A DNA stretch of 16,060 nucleotides from CAYGZA01 sp964354135 (GTDB lineage: Bacteria > Planctomycetota > Planctomycetia > Pirellulales > Thermoguttaceae): the NCBI GenBank assembly GCA_964354135.1, contig CAYGZA010000135.1, positions 1 to 16,060 on the forward strand, read 5' to 3'. Below are positions 7,501 to 15,090 of the stretch, piece after piece; the first letter of the stretch is position 1; each line of letters starts with the position of its first letter. A program made the translations under genes and the position numbers. The notes below the pieces were generated by a model. That model did not search any database, was not told the origin of the DNA, and saw only the letters and a program-made list of their open reading frames with translations.

Positions 7501-10051
7501 GGGCCAACGTCGGCGGCAAGCCGGAGCGGGTCGAGCACGCATAGGGCATCTCCCCGATCGCAAGGCGATCTTCGGGCAGCAGGTGCCGGGGGTAGAGGCC
7601 CTCGCGTCCCTCGCCGTGTCGCACGCCCGGCCAGCGTCCCTCCACCAGCGCGGCGATGGTCCCCTCGCGGTCCTCGAACGTGAGATTCGGAAACAGGGAG
7701 AACGGATCGCGGGGCCCGAGCCAGGCGACGTCGCCCGATTCGTAAGGATAGCAGGTGTGGCCCAGGCCGGCGCCGACGACGTCCCTTCCCGCCCTCTTGC
7801 GGTCGGAAAGAAACTGCCCGTCGCCGGCAATGAACCATCGTGCCCGCCAGTTGGCGATGGGACTGCGGTTTCCCCGCTCGCCGTGGACGACGACCCGGCT
7901 ATCGGGCGTGACGACCACCGACGCGCCCCGGCGGCAGGCCATCCATAACTCGCCGTTGGGCCGGAGGTGGCGAACGGTCGCGTCGCAGACGTACTCGCCC
8001 GGATCGTCGAAGCGGATCGGAGGCGTGTCGGGCCCGGGAACGAACACGCCCCAGCGGTTCGCCCGACCCGTCACCTTGCGCTCGACCAGCCGGCGGGGAT
8101 CGGAGTAGGGGAAATGACGCCAGCAGATTTCCACTTCGGCGGGCATCGCCGGCAAGACCCGGACCTGCGGAACCAGATCGACTTGCGGCTCCAGGGGCGT
8201 GCCCGGCTCCGGGAACATTTCGACGTTCAAGGGCCGGGCGACGTAGACGTCGTAGGTGCCGGAGACGGCGTACTCGGTCCCCAGCACGTCGCGGATGCGG
8301 CCGTCAAGCTGGACCTGATAGTGCCCGTAATCCTTGAAGGCGTAATCCAGCGCCCCGCGTCCCGTCAGGTGATAGATGTCGGCCAAGCTCGGGTTGCCGT
8401 AGGCCGGAGCCAGCGGCGGCAGGATCCGGTCGCGCTGGACGTAATCCGGCCGCAGCACGCTCATGTCGTTCTGGCCGGCCGCAAGCGGAGCGGGGCCGAG
8501 AATCTCCTTCTCGCCGCGCGGCGTGCCGACGGTGACTTGAAGCCGAGCCCCGCGGAAATCGAAGGGCACAAGCGGCTGAGGCATCATCGCTGCCGGGCGG
8601 TACGCCAGGCTGGCCATGGGCACGTACGGGTCCAGCGGATACAGGATCGGCTTGCCGGTGTAGGCGTCGTCGCGGGGGATGACCAGCTTGTCGGGCATGA
8701 GCACGTTGCGGGGATTGACGGCAAACCGGCCGCGATCCTCCCGGGCCATGGCCCCACGGGCCCCGCCCGACCCGCTCGACGCAAGCAGCAGGCAGCTCAG
8801 CCGGGGCGGGGCGACGCGCCCGACCTGGAAGTAGCCGAGGTTCCACAACCTTCCCATGGGCTCGGCCGGCTCGAAGTGCTCCGCACCGAGGCCGGCGAAG
8901 TGCGCTCCCAGGCCGTAATGGCCCGGCGGGAGCCCTGGAGGAATCTCCAGCTTCACTTGCTCGACGAGCGAGGCCATGCGGCCCTCGACGCGCCACTGAC
9001 CGCGATCCTCGATCTGCCTTGGGGCCGGCCAGCCGGACGACCCCGGGTGGTAAACGCGGCGATGGCCGCCTGCCGGCTCTGCCATTAGCTCGCTGTGCGT
9101 CTCGATGGGAAGCCCCGTCGGAGTAAGCAAATGACTCACAGAGAGTCGTTCCCGAGGGCACTGCCGGCCGTCCTTGTCGAAGAGCACGTGGAGCGCGAAG
9201 TGGATCTCCGGCAAGCGGTGGGCGATCTCCTCCGCGGCCGCCTGCGAAACGCACAGCACGTGCAGATCGATTTCCATCTCGACGAGATCGCCGGGCGAGA
9301 CGCCCGTCTTGGAGGGCCGGGCACGGCCGAAAAGCCGCACGTTCCGCTGGACCCGCCTGGCGAAACCGGGCCATCGGCCGGGCGATTGCTCGTCGGAGAC
9401 CCTCAGGATCGTCCCGGGGGAAGAGCTGGGATCGTTTCCCAGGATCTCGGCCATCGGCTCTGCAAAGTCCTCCGGGAGGTCGGCCAGATCGATCGACTCC
9501 TCCAAGCGGATAGCATCCCGGATGTGCGGCGGCAACCGCTCGCGCACCAACTGCTCGAGCGTCGGCATGGCAGTATTGATCTGGAGGCACGAGCCCGCCG
9601 GGGCGAACGCCCGCGCGCGAAACGATCCGTCGGAGGCCACGGCCGCAAAGGTCTGGTCCGCGGTGCCCAAATGGACCAGCCGCACCGAGCGTGCCCGCGG
9701 ATCGGCCGCCGCGCCCGTTTGGCCGACAACGTCCGCGTAACCGTTCGGTCCGGGGATAGTCCGGATCCGCGCCGGGTCGGGGGCCGATTCGATCCGCGCC
9801 AGTCGCCGGCTTCGCCAGTCGGGAAGCCGATCCTCGCGGCGCGGCTCGTCTACGGCGATTTCCTCAGGACGGGGTTCCTGCCGGTCGGGCTCGCGCGGCG
9901 CGGCAACCATGCGGCTGCCCCACCACGCGAGCATGAACGGAGCCAACGCCAGCGCAATCGCCCCTCGGTGCCACCGGGGCCGCACCGCGTGCGAACCGAC
10001 CTCCGCGCGCCGTCGCGCAGCGGTCTGCGTCCACTCGGGACTGCGGACCAT
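4538..10051 (-). CDS. Giant exported beta-propeller/di-heme cytochrome c protein
   Basis: This 1837-residue protein starts with a long Arg-rich N-region and one hydrophobic segment (about 31-45, AIALALAPFMLAWWG), a signal peptide or membrane anchor, so the rest is outside the cytoplasm. Residues about 50-1260 are unrecognised, beta-rich in look, with stretches such as GDRLAVSGVVWPP (near 988) that suggest Ig-like sandwiches, and an aromatic/Gly-rich stretch near 850-920 (DQWGYFYTTSW, YWFFDDPYGYQFG). Residues about 1268-1600 are YVTN-type propeller repeats (VRSVAFSPDRTRVYAAL, VLDGSSLAQLARF). The C-terminus has two c-type haem sites, CAVCH (1614-1618) and CATCH (1735-1739), in a MauG/CcpA-like di-haem peroxidase layout with DTPALVGLRRSEPYLHHGRA and HGRTSHLT. 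That propeller/di-haem module is a known arrangement; the 1200-residue N-terminal extension is the odd part. The ATG follows ggaggg (10061-10066, 9-base spacer), and the gene starts 27 bases after the DUF1080 gene. Electron acceptor or peroxidase-like role is inferred. Confidence 0.85.
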   Translation of the reverse strand: MVRSPEWTQTAARRRAEVGSHAVRPRWHRGAIALALAPFMLAWWGSRMVAAPREPDRQEPRPEEIAVDEPRREDRLPDWRSRRLARIESAPDPARIRTIPGPNGYADVVGQTGAAADPRARSVRLVHLGTADQTFAAVASDGSFRARAFAPAGSCLQINTAMPTLEQLVRERLPPHIRDAIRLEESIDLADLPEDFAEPMAEILGNDPSSSPGTILRVSDEQSPGRWPGFARRVQRNVRLFGRARPSKTGVSPGDLVEMEIDLHVLCVSQAAAEEIAHRLPEIHFALHVLFDKDGRQCPRERLSVSHLLTPTGLPIETHSELMAEPAGGHRRVYHPGSSGWPAPRQIEDRGQWRVEGRMASLVEQVKLEIPPGLPPGHYGLGAHFAGLGAEHFEPAEPMGRLWNLGYFQVGRVAPPRLSCLLLASSGSGGARGAMAREDRGRFAVNPRNVLMPDKLVIPRDDAYTGKPILYPLDPYVPMASLAYRPAAMMPQPLVPFDFRGARLQVTVGTPRGEKEILGPAPLAAGQNDMSVLRPDYVQRDRILPPLAPAYGNPSLADIYHLTGRGALDYAFKDYGHYQVQLDGRIRDVLGTEYAVSGTYDVYVARPLNVEMFPEPGTPLEPQVDLVPQVRVLPAMPAEVEICWRHFPYSDPRRLVERKVTGRANRWGVFVPGPDTPPIRFDDPGEYVCDATVRHLRPNGELWMACRRGASVVVTPDSRVVVHGERGNRSPIANWRARWFIAGDGQFLSDRKRAGRDVVGAGLGHTCYPYESGDVAWLGPRDPFSLFPNLTFEDREGTIAALVEGRWPGVRHGEGREGLYPRHLLPEDRLAIGEMPYACSTRSGLPPTLAPGDVDQWGYFYTTSWRPGVGVRSQVSEDMVPVGYWFFDDPYGYQFGSGPSGDLPGDVKMNYGGGVLRDLASGVTHYGGYASMLVVTGEDDPRGARVLPPFDGLIPGSPQSGPLVEIGGRRYDAFLTFGAVSPGAVLDVGDRLAVSGVVWPPIGGEVRGKITAPSGKTSDFGTRADPRGVFDHPGPRADEPGVWTVAAEGVCSGDTSAGAIAGLVPRERWPRGGGLGLRRTSFPVPVVPQNAQPIAFDLPRGSRARPPEPLVVCGQLPGDLVAERVHVLVSLPGMVVDEQTLTARHGRFEYVYDPQGLSRLFPNIDTVIGTHGPGWHDAPAWFDTVTLSFWAGEGKHLRAGMVLLQGEEVHAQTTTGRTMPRHAASRTIAAEEAFAKAGRSGAARTARVASARAIPAGPDRRTEGGEHSSLLSIRRNADQEMLLAGHPWSGEVVLFALRGGELRKRATARTGGHVRSVAFSPDRTRVYAALGDRSQIVVLDGSSLAQLARFDVAGEPWAVLPSADGKALWVADFDGDRVLRLDAVTGKQEATSAAMNRPSCLARPAEGNLVYAVSFRTGEVAVLDSDGSLVRRLDAPSQLNQCRSATLGPDGLLYMPQTRSDTSLGGRMFDRSVFPVIAVADPRDGGVTVGFWPDLLVVPPHRPVEVAVDQHAVYLASAGSDDVLAIDRARGFAIWHTPRVGLEPGGIALDVGGERLFVLTLTGQEIVTLDAKTGQILARVRFAHDPTPPSLARGRYLFGTATDKRITKDQWMSCAVCHPEGDQDGRQWNLGDGPLDTRSLRGCVETAPLHLTARLDEIQDTFQFTRMTLAGQWFVPPDEMRDPLGPSNAGIDPDLDALAAYVGSLRPRKPPKPPAGSLPLIARGRELFFSKQTGCATCHPPPWYTDSGTRDARGRFLRHDVGTRQPDESQKHSLLDTPALVGLRRSEPYLHHGRAKTLEAVFSAEFNPQDKHGRTSHLTREDIHAMAEFLRYLEPLE

Positions 10052-10060
10052 GGCGTCGCT

Positions 10061-10066
10061 CCCTCC
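10061..10066 (-). promoter_or_regulatory. Ribosome site of the giant gene
   Basis: Read on the minus strand this is ggaggg, 9 bases before the ATG at 10051, inside the 27-base gap after the DUF1080 stop. It supports both this start and an operon with the DUF1080 gene. Confidence 0.6.
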
Positions 10067-10078
10067 ACCGCCGCCGGC

Positions 10079-10783
10079 TCAAAGTTCCTTGATCCGGATG
10101 TCCTTGAACCGAAGCTTGAGCTCGTCAAAGGCGTGGAGCTGAAGTCCGATCACGCCTTTGGCGCCCACGCGGTGCTTCTTGTGCAGCTCGTCGTCCAGCA
10201 CGCCGGCGCCGTCGTAATCCACCACGGTCACGCCGTTGAGCACCGACTTGATCTTCATCCCTTGGGCCGCGATTTCCATGTCGTTCCAGCCGTCGCCTTG
10301 GTCGGCATAGAAGAACTTCAGGCCCTTGGTCGGCTCGTTGGAAAGCCAGCGGTGCTCGCCCGGGCCCTCGTTCCAGAGCTTGCCCGTCCACTGGGGATTC
10401 GGCGGGTTGATGTCGATCTGCGGACCTTCCATCCACCCGGTTTGGGCGTTGTAGCGGCTGCGGATCTGGATGCCGCTGTTGCCCGGCACGTTCCGCGGGA
10501 CCTGGAGGCGGAACCGGAGGACGAAGTCGCCGTACTCCTTGTTGGTCGCAAGCAGGACGTAGAAATGATCCTTGTGGCCCATGCTGTTGACGAGGATCGT
10601 CCCCCCGTCCACGGTCCAGGCCTTGGCCGCGAACTCCTTGTCCTTGGGCAGGCAGTCAATCGTCCAGCCGTTCAGGGTCTTGCCGTCGAAGAGCGGCGTG
10701 AACCCCGGCTCGGCCGCCGAGGACCAGGCCGGCGTCAACAGAAGCGCAACCGTCCAGAGACTCTTTCGTCCGACAAGGCTCAT
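10079..10783 (-). CDS. Secreted DUF1080 (3-keto-disaccharide hydrolase-like) protein
   Basis: This 234-residue protein has a signal peptide (1-24, core WTVALLLTPAW, cleavage near SSAA-EPG) and one DUF1080 domain (PF06439, a LamG/concanavalin-like jelly roll). Family marks are LFDGKTLNGW (31-40), the repeated beta-strand core VLRFRLQVP, GNSGIQIRS (101-109), GPQIDI (120-125), GWNDMEI (165-171), and GVIGLQLH (210-217), ending RFKDIRIKEL. The family is abundant in planctomycetes and is annotated as hydrolysing 3-keto-glycosides made by sugar oxidoreductases; direct activity is known for few members. The frame is open further upstream (ATG at 10921), but 10783 is chosen because the signal peptide starts there and ggagg (10791-10795) lies 7 bases before it. 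It sits between the GH106-like gene (143-base gap) and the giant redox gene (27-base gap), which suggests a shared sugar-processing job. Confidence 0.88.
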   Translation of the reverse strand: MSLVGRKSLWTVALLLTPAWSSAAEPGFTPLFDGKTLNGWTIDCLPKDKEFAAKAWTVDGGTILVNSMGHKDHFYVLLATNKEYGDFVLRFRLQVPRNVPGNSGIQIRSRYNAQTGWMEGPQIDINPPNPQWTGKLWNEGPGEHRWLSNEPTKGLKFFYADQGDGWNDMEIAAQGMKIKSVLNGVTVVDYDGAGVLDDELHKKHRVGAKGVIGLQLHAFDELKLRFKDIRIKEL

Positions 10784-10790
10784 AGGATTT

Positions 10791-10795
10791 CCTCC
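10791..10795 (-). promoter_or_regulatory. Ribosome site fixing the DUF1080 start
   Basis: Read on the minus strand this is ggagg, 7 bases before the ATG at 10783. No comparable site precedes the earlier in-frame ATG at 10921, so the shorter, signal-peptide-bearing product is preferred. Confidence 0.7.
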
Positions 10796-10926
10796 GCGTT
10801 TGGGGAGTGCACCCACCGACGTTCCCGTTATACGGCCGTCGCCTCCCAGCCACAAGCGGCACCGCGCCGCCCCAGCACTTCGTGCGCGTCGCCTCGCCCT
10901 CCCGGTATCATGAAACCGCACTCAGG

Positions 10927-13900
10927 TTACTCAATCGCGATCGTCGCGGCTGCTTTCAAGGTGACCGGTCCCAGCAGGCCGGACTCCATAAGGGGCGAGT
11001 CCTTGGTCCAATGCCGCCACGTGGCGAAGGTGAGCCGCCCCGTCGGGCTCGGCTTTCCCTCGAGCAGCCACTTCGGCCACTCGACGAGGTTGCCGCCGGG
11101 GTGCCGCTTGGAGTCCTCCGGCCGTTGCTCGTCGCCGATCAGGCGGTTTACCCAGAGGTTCGTCACCTTGACCTCCAGGGCGTTGTCGCCGGGCTTCACC
11201 GCGCCGGTCACGTCCGCGCGGAACGGCGGCTTCCACAGGATGCCGAGGTCCTTGCCGTTGAGCTTTACCTCGGCGATCACCTGCACGCGACCGAGGTCGA
11301 GGTAAAGGCGCTGACCGCGGCCGAGCATGGCCTCCGGCACCTGGAGCGTTGCGAAGTAGGTTGCCGTGCCGGAGAAGTGCTTCACGCCGGGGTTGGGGTG
11401 CTCGCTCCAGGAGATCAGCTTGTCCAGGCTCACTCGCTCCGGCGCGCCCCGGCCGGCCGGGAACCGCAACTCCCACGGCCCCGCCACCGAAAGCGGCTGC
11501 GGCAGGGCCGGCACCTCGACACGCCGCGTCGCCCCGGACGCCATCTTCAGCTCATAACGGCCCGGCTTCCATGCCTCGATCAGCAGACGGCCGTCGTCGC
11601 CGACGCGGACGTCCGCGTCGGACGGCTCGCTCCCGAGGAGCAAGATGAGAGTCTCCGGGTCGGTGCCGCTGGCGGTTTGCGGTTTGCCGTCCATCGTGTA
11701 CTCCACGCGGAGCGTCTTCACCACAAGGTAGGCCGGATCGTCGCCCTCCGCCATCCTGGCGACCTGGAACGCACACTCGCCCCGATCGACCAGGCGCTGC
11801 ACCTTGGCCGTCACGTCGCGGGTGCGGACCGGGTCGCCGGGCACGCCGTACACGGCCTTGCGAACGACGATGGCGTGCGGCCGCAGCACCAGCCGGAGCA
11901 TTTCCGGGTCGGTGCCGGTGGCAGTGTGCGGCTTGCCGTCCACCGTGTACTCCACGCGGAGCGTCTTGATCACGTTGAGCGCCGGATCGTCCCCCTCGGC
12001 CATCAAGCGCACCGGGAACACGCTCTCGCCCCGGTCGAGCAGACGCTGCACCTTGGACGTCACGTCGCGGGTGCGAACCGGGTCGCCGGGCACGCCATAT
12101 ACCGCCTTCCGGACGACGACCTTGGCGGCAGGCCCGCCGATCCGCACCACGGGCTTGCCGTCGCGCACCAGGGCGACCGCCCGATCCGGCGCCGGGGTCG
12201 CAAGCGGCCGAAACACCACGAAGAGCGATCCGCACGGGTTGAACCAGATCGGGACGCGCGTTCCGTCTTCGACCTCGTCGTAGACCGCGACCCGCTCGAT
12301 CCGGCCCGTGTCCGGCCACCAGAACTCGGGCCGCTTGCCCTTGACGCGGAAGGTACACAGCATCTCGGGCGTTTGCTGGGTGCCGTTGGCCACGAAGTAC
12401 ACGTCGGTCCCCTCCACGCTGCGGTGGATGTAACGGAGACCGCCCTGACCCCCCGCCGACTCGCAGCGGAAGTCCGGCGGCACGCGCATTGCCGCAAGAA
12501 CGGCCTCGGGCGTCTTGCCCCAGACGACCTTGCCCCGGCCGCAGCGGTGCTCGGTGACCTTCGTCCCGTCGCAATCGTCCCAGAGCTCCGCGGCGAGCCG
12601 CTTCACTTCCTCGTCGCATTTCGGGTAGCCGGACAGGCTCGGCGACTTCTGCGGGCACGGCCCGACCACCGTGGCGCCGGCCTCGACCAGCTCCTTGATC
12701 TTCCCCAACAGCACCGGCGTCATGGTTTCGCCGGGTGGCAGGACCAGGAGCCGATAGCTCATCCCGTCGGGCAGCACCAGCCGGCCGTCGCGAACGCTCA
12801 TGCGGGTGAGCACGACCTCCGGGGTGCAGCCGTCGAAGTCATAGGTGCTGCGAGGGGCATGGGTCAGGCCGTTGGGCGCCCCTTCGGCCTGAAGATAGCA
12901 GAGGTCCGCGACGAAGAGGCCCTGCCGCAGCACGTAATGGCACCGGGCAAGGTACTCGTGCCACGGCCCGGTCTGGTCCCACCACGTCTCGGTCCGCTCG
13001 TAGTGGACGCCCCACGGCCCCATCGTCATGCCGGGCTTGCGATCCAGCCACGGCTGCATGGCGTAGCGGTGGAACACGAAGCGGTTGATCCCCTCGCAGA
13101 AGCCGGCATCCCCCAGGGCCTTGAGCGAGTACGGGTGGTTCGTCCACTTGCCCACCTCGGGCCCGGCCGTAAACGACTCGGCACCGACGATCGTCTTGCC
13201 GTAGGTATGTGCCGCGGAGGACATGGCCTTGCCGGTTTCCATCGCGCCGCCGCCGACCCAAAACTCGCTCATCGGCGAGTCGGCGCGGCCGGCATACGAC
13301 AGGTCGTCGAACGGGCCGTCGCCGTAGGCCTCGATCGAAAGCTGCATTCCGTGCTTGTGGGCGAGCTCCTGCAAGCGGCCGGCGTAGTTCTCGTTCAGCA
13401 GCTCCGCGATGGTCTTGCGCAGGTCCCAGAGGAACCGCTCCGAGACCTCCAGGCTGCCTACCACCCGGCCGGTCATCGTGGGGAGTAGCGGCAGCGGGTC
13501 GTAGCCGCGGCGTTTCTGAAACTCCTCGCGGAGCCGCGGCGACCAGTTCTGCGAGTGTACCTCCCAACTGTCGATGTGCGTGTAACTGAGCGTCTTGCCT
13601 GCGCCCGGACCGACGTCGGCGATGAGCTTCGCCATCAGGCCGTCGAAGTGCGCGTCCATCGCCTCCTTGCTGAGCTTGTCGCACTCCAACCCACGGCCTT
13701 CCTGCGGTGAGGGGGCGTTCTCCGCGCCGGTCGCCGTGTGGCCAAGCCGCAGGAGCGTCCACTTTCCAGCAGGCACGTCCCAGGCCAGACGCCCGTTCTT
13801 GTCGAGCCGCGCGGTGAGATCGAGGATGCGGTCGCGAACGATTGTCTTCTCGGCGGGCGCGGCGGGGAACTGCGCCGGAGCACCGACCGGCTGCCGGACC

Positions 13901-14499
13901 AGCGCCGTCTTGCCGTCGATGTTCTCGATGCGGAGACGCTGCTTGGGGTCGGCGTCCCCGGCGGGCGTCGGGAAGGCCAGCAACGCGATGTCCCTATAGT
14001 AGCCCGCGACCGCTTGCGGTTGCGCGAGGGGGCCCTCGAATTGCCGCGGCCCTTCGACGTTGGTCTCGCTCCAGACGACCTTCTGCATGGCGTGTTGGGG
14101 CTTGACCCAGGGGCCGCCGCTGCCGCACCAGCCGGCGTCGTTGTTCATGTCCACTTCCAGCCCGAGCCGGCCCGCCTCGGCCACAACGTGCTTGAACAGC
14201 TCTCGCCACAGGGGACCGCCGAACCGCGCCGGCCCCTTGGGGATGCCCTGGTCCACCTCCATGATGAGGACCCCGCCTATGCCCACCCGGCGCATGGCCT
14301 CCAGGTCGGCCGTGATCCCTTCGCGGGTCAGGTTGCCGTCGGACCAGAACCAGTAGACCCAAGGCCGGGCCGATTCCGGCGGACTGCGGAATCCCTGTTC
14401 CAGCCGAGGCTCCGCCGCAGACGCCGGACGCCAACCGGCAACCAGCGACAACAGCAGGGCCAATTGCAGCCACAGGGCCTTCGCGTGTGTGTTCTTCAT
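10927..14499 (-). CDS. Secreted GH106-type glycosidase (alpha-L-rhamnosidase family)
   Basis: This 1190-residue protein has a signal peptide (1-29, LQLALLLSLVAGW, cleavage near ASA-AEP). Residues about 36-770 match the GH106 pattern: RPWVYWFWSDGNLTREGI, DLEAMRRVGIGGVLIME, GIPKGPARFGGPLW, then THIDSWEVHSQ (Glu near 313), GAESFTA (Glu near 441) and HRYAMQPWLD. These acidic sites may be catalytic, but that is inferred. Residues about 794-959 are two 83-residue repeats resembling DUF3395, and about 1000-1190 is a GH2-like sugar-binding jelly roll (GTATYFATLQVP, VKLNGKDLGILWKPPF, NPWVNR-type end as NLWVNRLIG). GH106 enzymes remove alpha-L-rhamnose from plant or algal polysaccharides; the substrate here is unknown. 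An ATG at 14508 is also in frame, but gaggag (14509-14514) lies against it and is 9 bases from the ATG at 14499, so the latter is chosen. It heads the group DUF1080 gene, giant redox gene. Confidence 0.86.
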   Translation of the reverse strand: MKNTHAKALWLQLALLLSLVAGWRPASAAEPRLEQGFRSPPESARPWVYWFWSDGNLTREGITADLEAMRRVGIGGVLIMEVDQGIPKGPARFGGPLWRELFKHVVAEAGRLGLEVDMNNDAGWCGSGGPWVKPQHAMQKVVWSETNVEGPRQFEGPLAQPQAVAGYYRDIALLAFPTPAGDADPKQRLRIENIDGKTALVRQPVGAPAQFPAAPAEKTIVRDRILDLTARLDKNGRLAWDVPAGKWTLLRLGHTATGAENAPSPQEGRGLECDKLSKEAMDAHFDGLMAKLIADVGPGAGKTLSYTHIDSWEVHSQNWSPRLREEFQKRRGYDPLPLLPTMTGRVVGSLEVSERFLWDLRKTIAELLNENYAGRLQELAHKHGMQLSIEAYGDGPFDDLSYAGRADSPMSEFWVGGGAMETGKAMSSAAHTYGKTIVGAESFTAGPEVGKWTNHPYSLKALGDAGFCEGINRFVFHRYAMQPWLDRKPGMTMGPWGVHYERTETWWDQTGPWHEYLARCHYVLRQGLFVADLCYLQAEGAPNGLTHAPRSTYDFDGCTPEVVLTRMSVRDGRLVLPDGMSYRLLVLPPGETMTPVLLGKIKELVEAGATVVGPCPQKSPSLSGYPKCDEEVKRLAAELWDDCDGTKVTEHRCGRGKVVWGKTPEAVLAAMRVPPDFRCESAGGQGGLRYIHRSVEGTDVYFVANGTQQTPEMLCTFRVKGKRPEFWWPDTGRIERVAVYDEVEDGTRVPIWFNPCGSLFVVFRPLATPAPDRAVALVRDGKPVVRIGGPAAKVVVRKAVYGVPGDPVRTRDVTSKVQRLLDRGESVFPVRLMAEGDDPALNVIKTLRVEYTVDGKPHTATGTDPEMLRLVLRPHAIVVRKAVYGVPGDPVRTRDVTAKVQRLVDRGECAFQVARMAEGDDPAYLVVKTLRVEYTMDGKPQTASGTDPETLILLLGSEPSDADVRVGDDGRLLIEAWKPGRYELKMASGATRRVEVPALPQPLSVAGPWELRFPAGRGAPERVSLDKLISWSEHPNPGVKHFSGTATYFATLQVPEAMLGRGQRLYLDLGRVQVIAEVKLNGKDLGILWKPPFRADVTGAVKPGDNALEVKVTNLWVNRLIGDEQRPEDSKRHPGGNLVEWPKWLLEGKPSPTGRLTFATWRHWTKDSPLMESGLLGPVTLKAAATIAIE
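11623..11871 (-). repeat. DUF3395-like coding repeat, second copy
   Basis: This is the C-terminal copy of an 83-codon module in the glycosidase (about residues 877-959), starting IVVRKAVYGVPGDP. The offset to the other copy is 249 bases, seen by aligning ctgcaccttgg at 11797 and 12046. The DNA copies are very similar, with divergence concentrated in the middle. Confidence 0.75.
11872..12120 (-). repeat. DUF3395-like coding repeat, first copy
   Basis: This is the N-terminal copy (about residues 794-876), starting VVVRKAVYGVPGDP, then RDVTSKVQRLLDRGE, MAEGDDPA, and KTLRVEYTVDGK with GTDPE. The pattern of an AVYG opening, DVT, and a KxLxVxY strand matches DUF3395 (PF11875, known from the DnaJC11 C-terminus); I assign it by pattern only. 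Confidence 0.7.
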
Positions 14500-14508
14500 G
14501 GCTTTCAT

Positions 14509-14514
14509 CTCCTC
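14509..14514 (-). promoter_or_regulatory. Ribosome site deciding the glycosidase start
   Basis: Read on the minus strand this is gaggag. It is directly against the ATG at 14508, too close for use, and 9 bases from the ATG at 14499, a normal spacing. Confidence 0.55.
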
Positions 14515-14569
14515 AGTGGGTTGTTCGTTGTTGCGGGAGCCTCGCCCTCCGGGAATCGCGCAACGCTGT

Positions 14570-14710
14570 TTATCGCAATCTGTCGATCGCCGCGTCGAGC
14601 CTGGCCCGCAGGCCGGCGAAGCTCTCGACGCCCTTCAGCTCGCGGTCGCCCAGCTTGAACGATCCGAGGACGTCGGCGAGGGCGACGAGGGTGAAGAAAA
14701 CTGATCTCAT
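14570..14710 (-). CDS. Small 46-codon ORF upstream of the glycosidase gene
   Basis: This frame encodes 46 residues, MRSVFFTLVALADVLGSF then KLGDRELKGVESFAG and RARLDAAIDRLR, ending in TAA. About 87 percent of codons end in G or C, and gggagg (14722-14727) stands 11 bases before the ATG, so it looks translated. The N-terminus is weakly hydrophobic and the C-terminus is an amphipathic-looking helix. Its ATG overlaps the TGA of another open frame (ATGA at 14710-14707), a form of translational coupling. It ends 70 bases before the glycosidase start on the same strand. I do not recognise a family. It could be a leader peptide gene, a small helical protein, or the surviving C-terminus of a larger decayed gene. 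Confidence 0.45.
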   Translation of the reverse strand: MRSVFFTLVALADVLGSFKLGDRELKGVESFAGLRARLDAAIDRLR

Positions 14711-14992
14711 GCGTGAACCATCCTCCCGATCAAGGTGAGCATCTCGTGGCTCTCAAGGCTTTGCAGGCTCGATCGCCGCCCGTACTCGCTGCCCCCAGTC
14801 TCCGATAAGCATACTCCGGGACAATCGGGCCTGTCGAGGCCCTCGAGGTTCTCCCGGTCCCTCGGAAGATCCTACCGCGGACCGACGGAGGATTGGGCCC
14901 ATCTGTCGCTCGCCCGCCGGAATCGGTGTGAATCGCAGGCGAAGATCTCTTCACGGCCCAACACCCTCTCGCCTCCGGCCGAGTCGCAGGAA

Positions 14993-15021
14993 TAGACTGT
15001 TCCGTTCCGGTGTGGTATCGT
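14993..15021 (+). promoter_or_regulatory. Possible promoter of the Tat protein gene
   Basis: TAGACT (14993-14998) and TATCGT (15016-15021) are 17 bases apart. Each box matches consensus at four of six positions, and TG stands one base before the second box (extended -10 form). This would give a leader of about 75 bases. It is a weak single match. Confidence 0.25.
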
Positions 15022-15090
15022 GGTGAAACGCCCGCGGGACGCGCCGTGCGGTGACGCGGGACGGGAAACAGTCAGCCTCTCGTTCGTTGA

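Noticed and set aside
9095..11305. A 736-codon plus-strand open frame
   Set aside because: It crosses the 3' end of the glycosidase gene, the DUF1080 gene and the 5' end of the giant gene in antisense. No signal, motif or ribosome site supports it.
10807..13488. An 893-codon open frame on the plus strand
   Set aside because: It runs antisense inside the glycosidase gene. Its protein is rich in Arg, His, Pro and Gly without any domain, the usual mirror frame of a high-GC gene.
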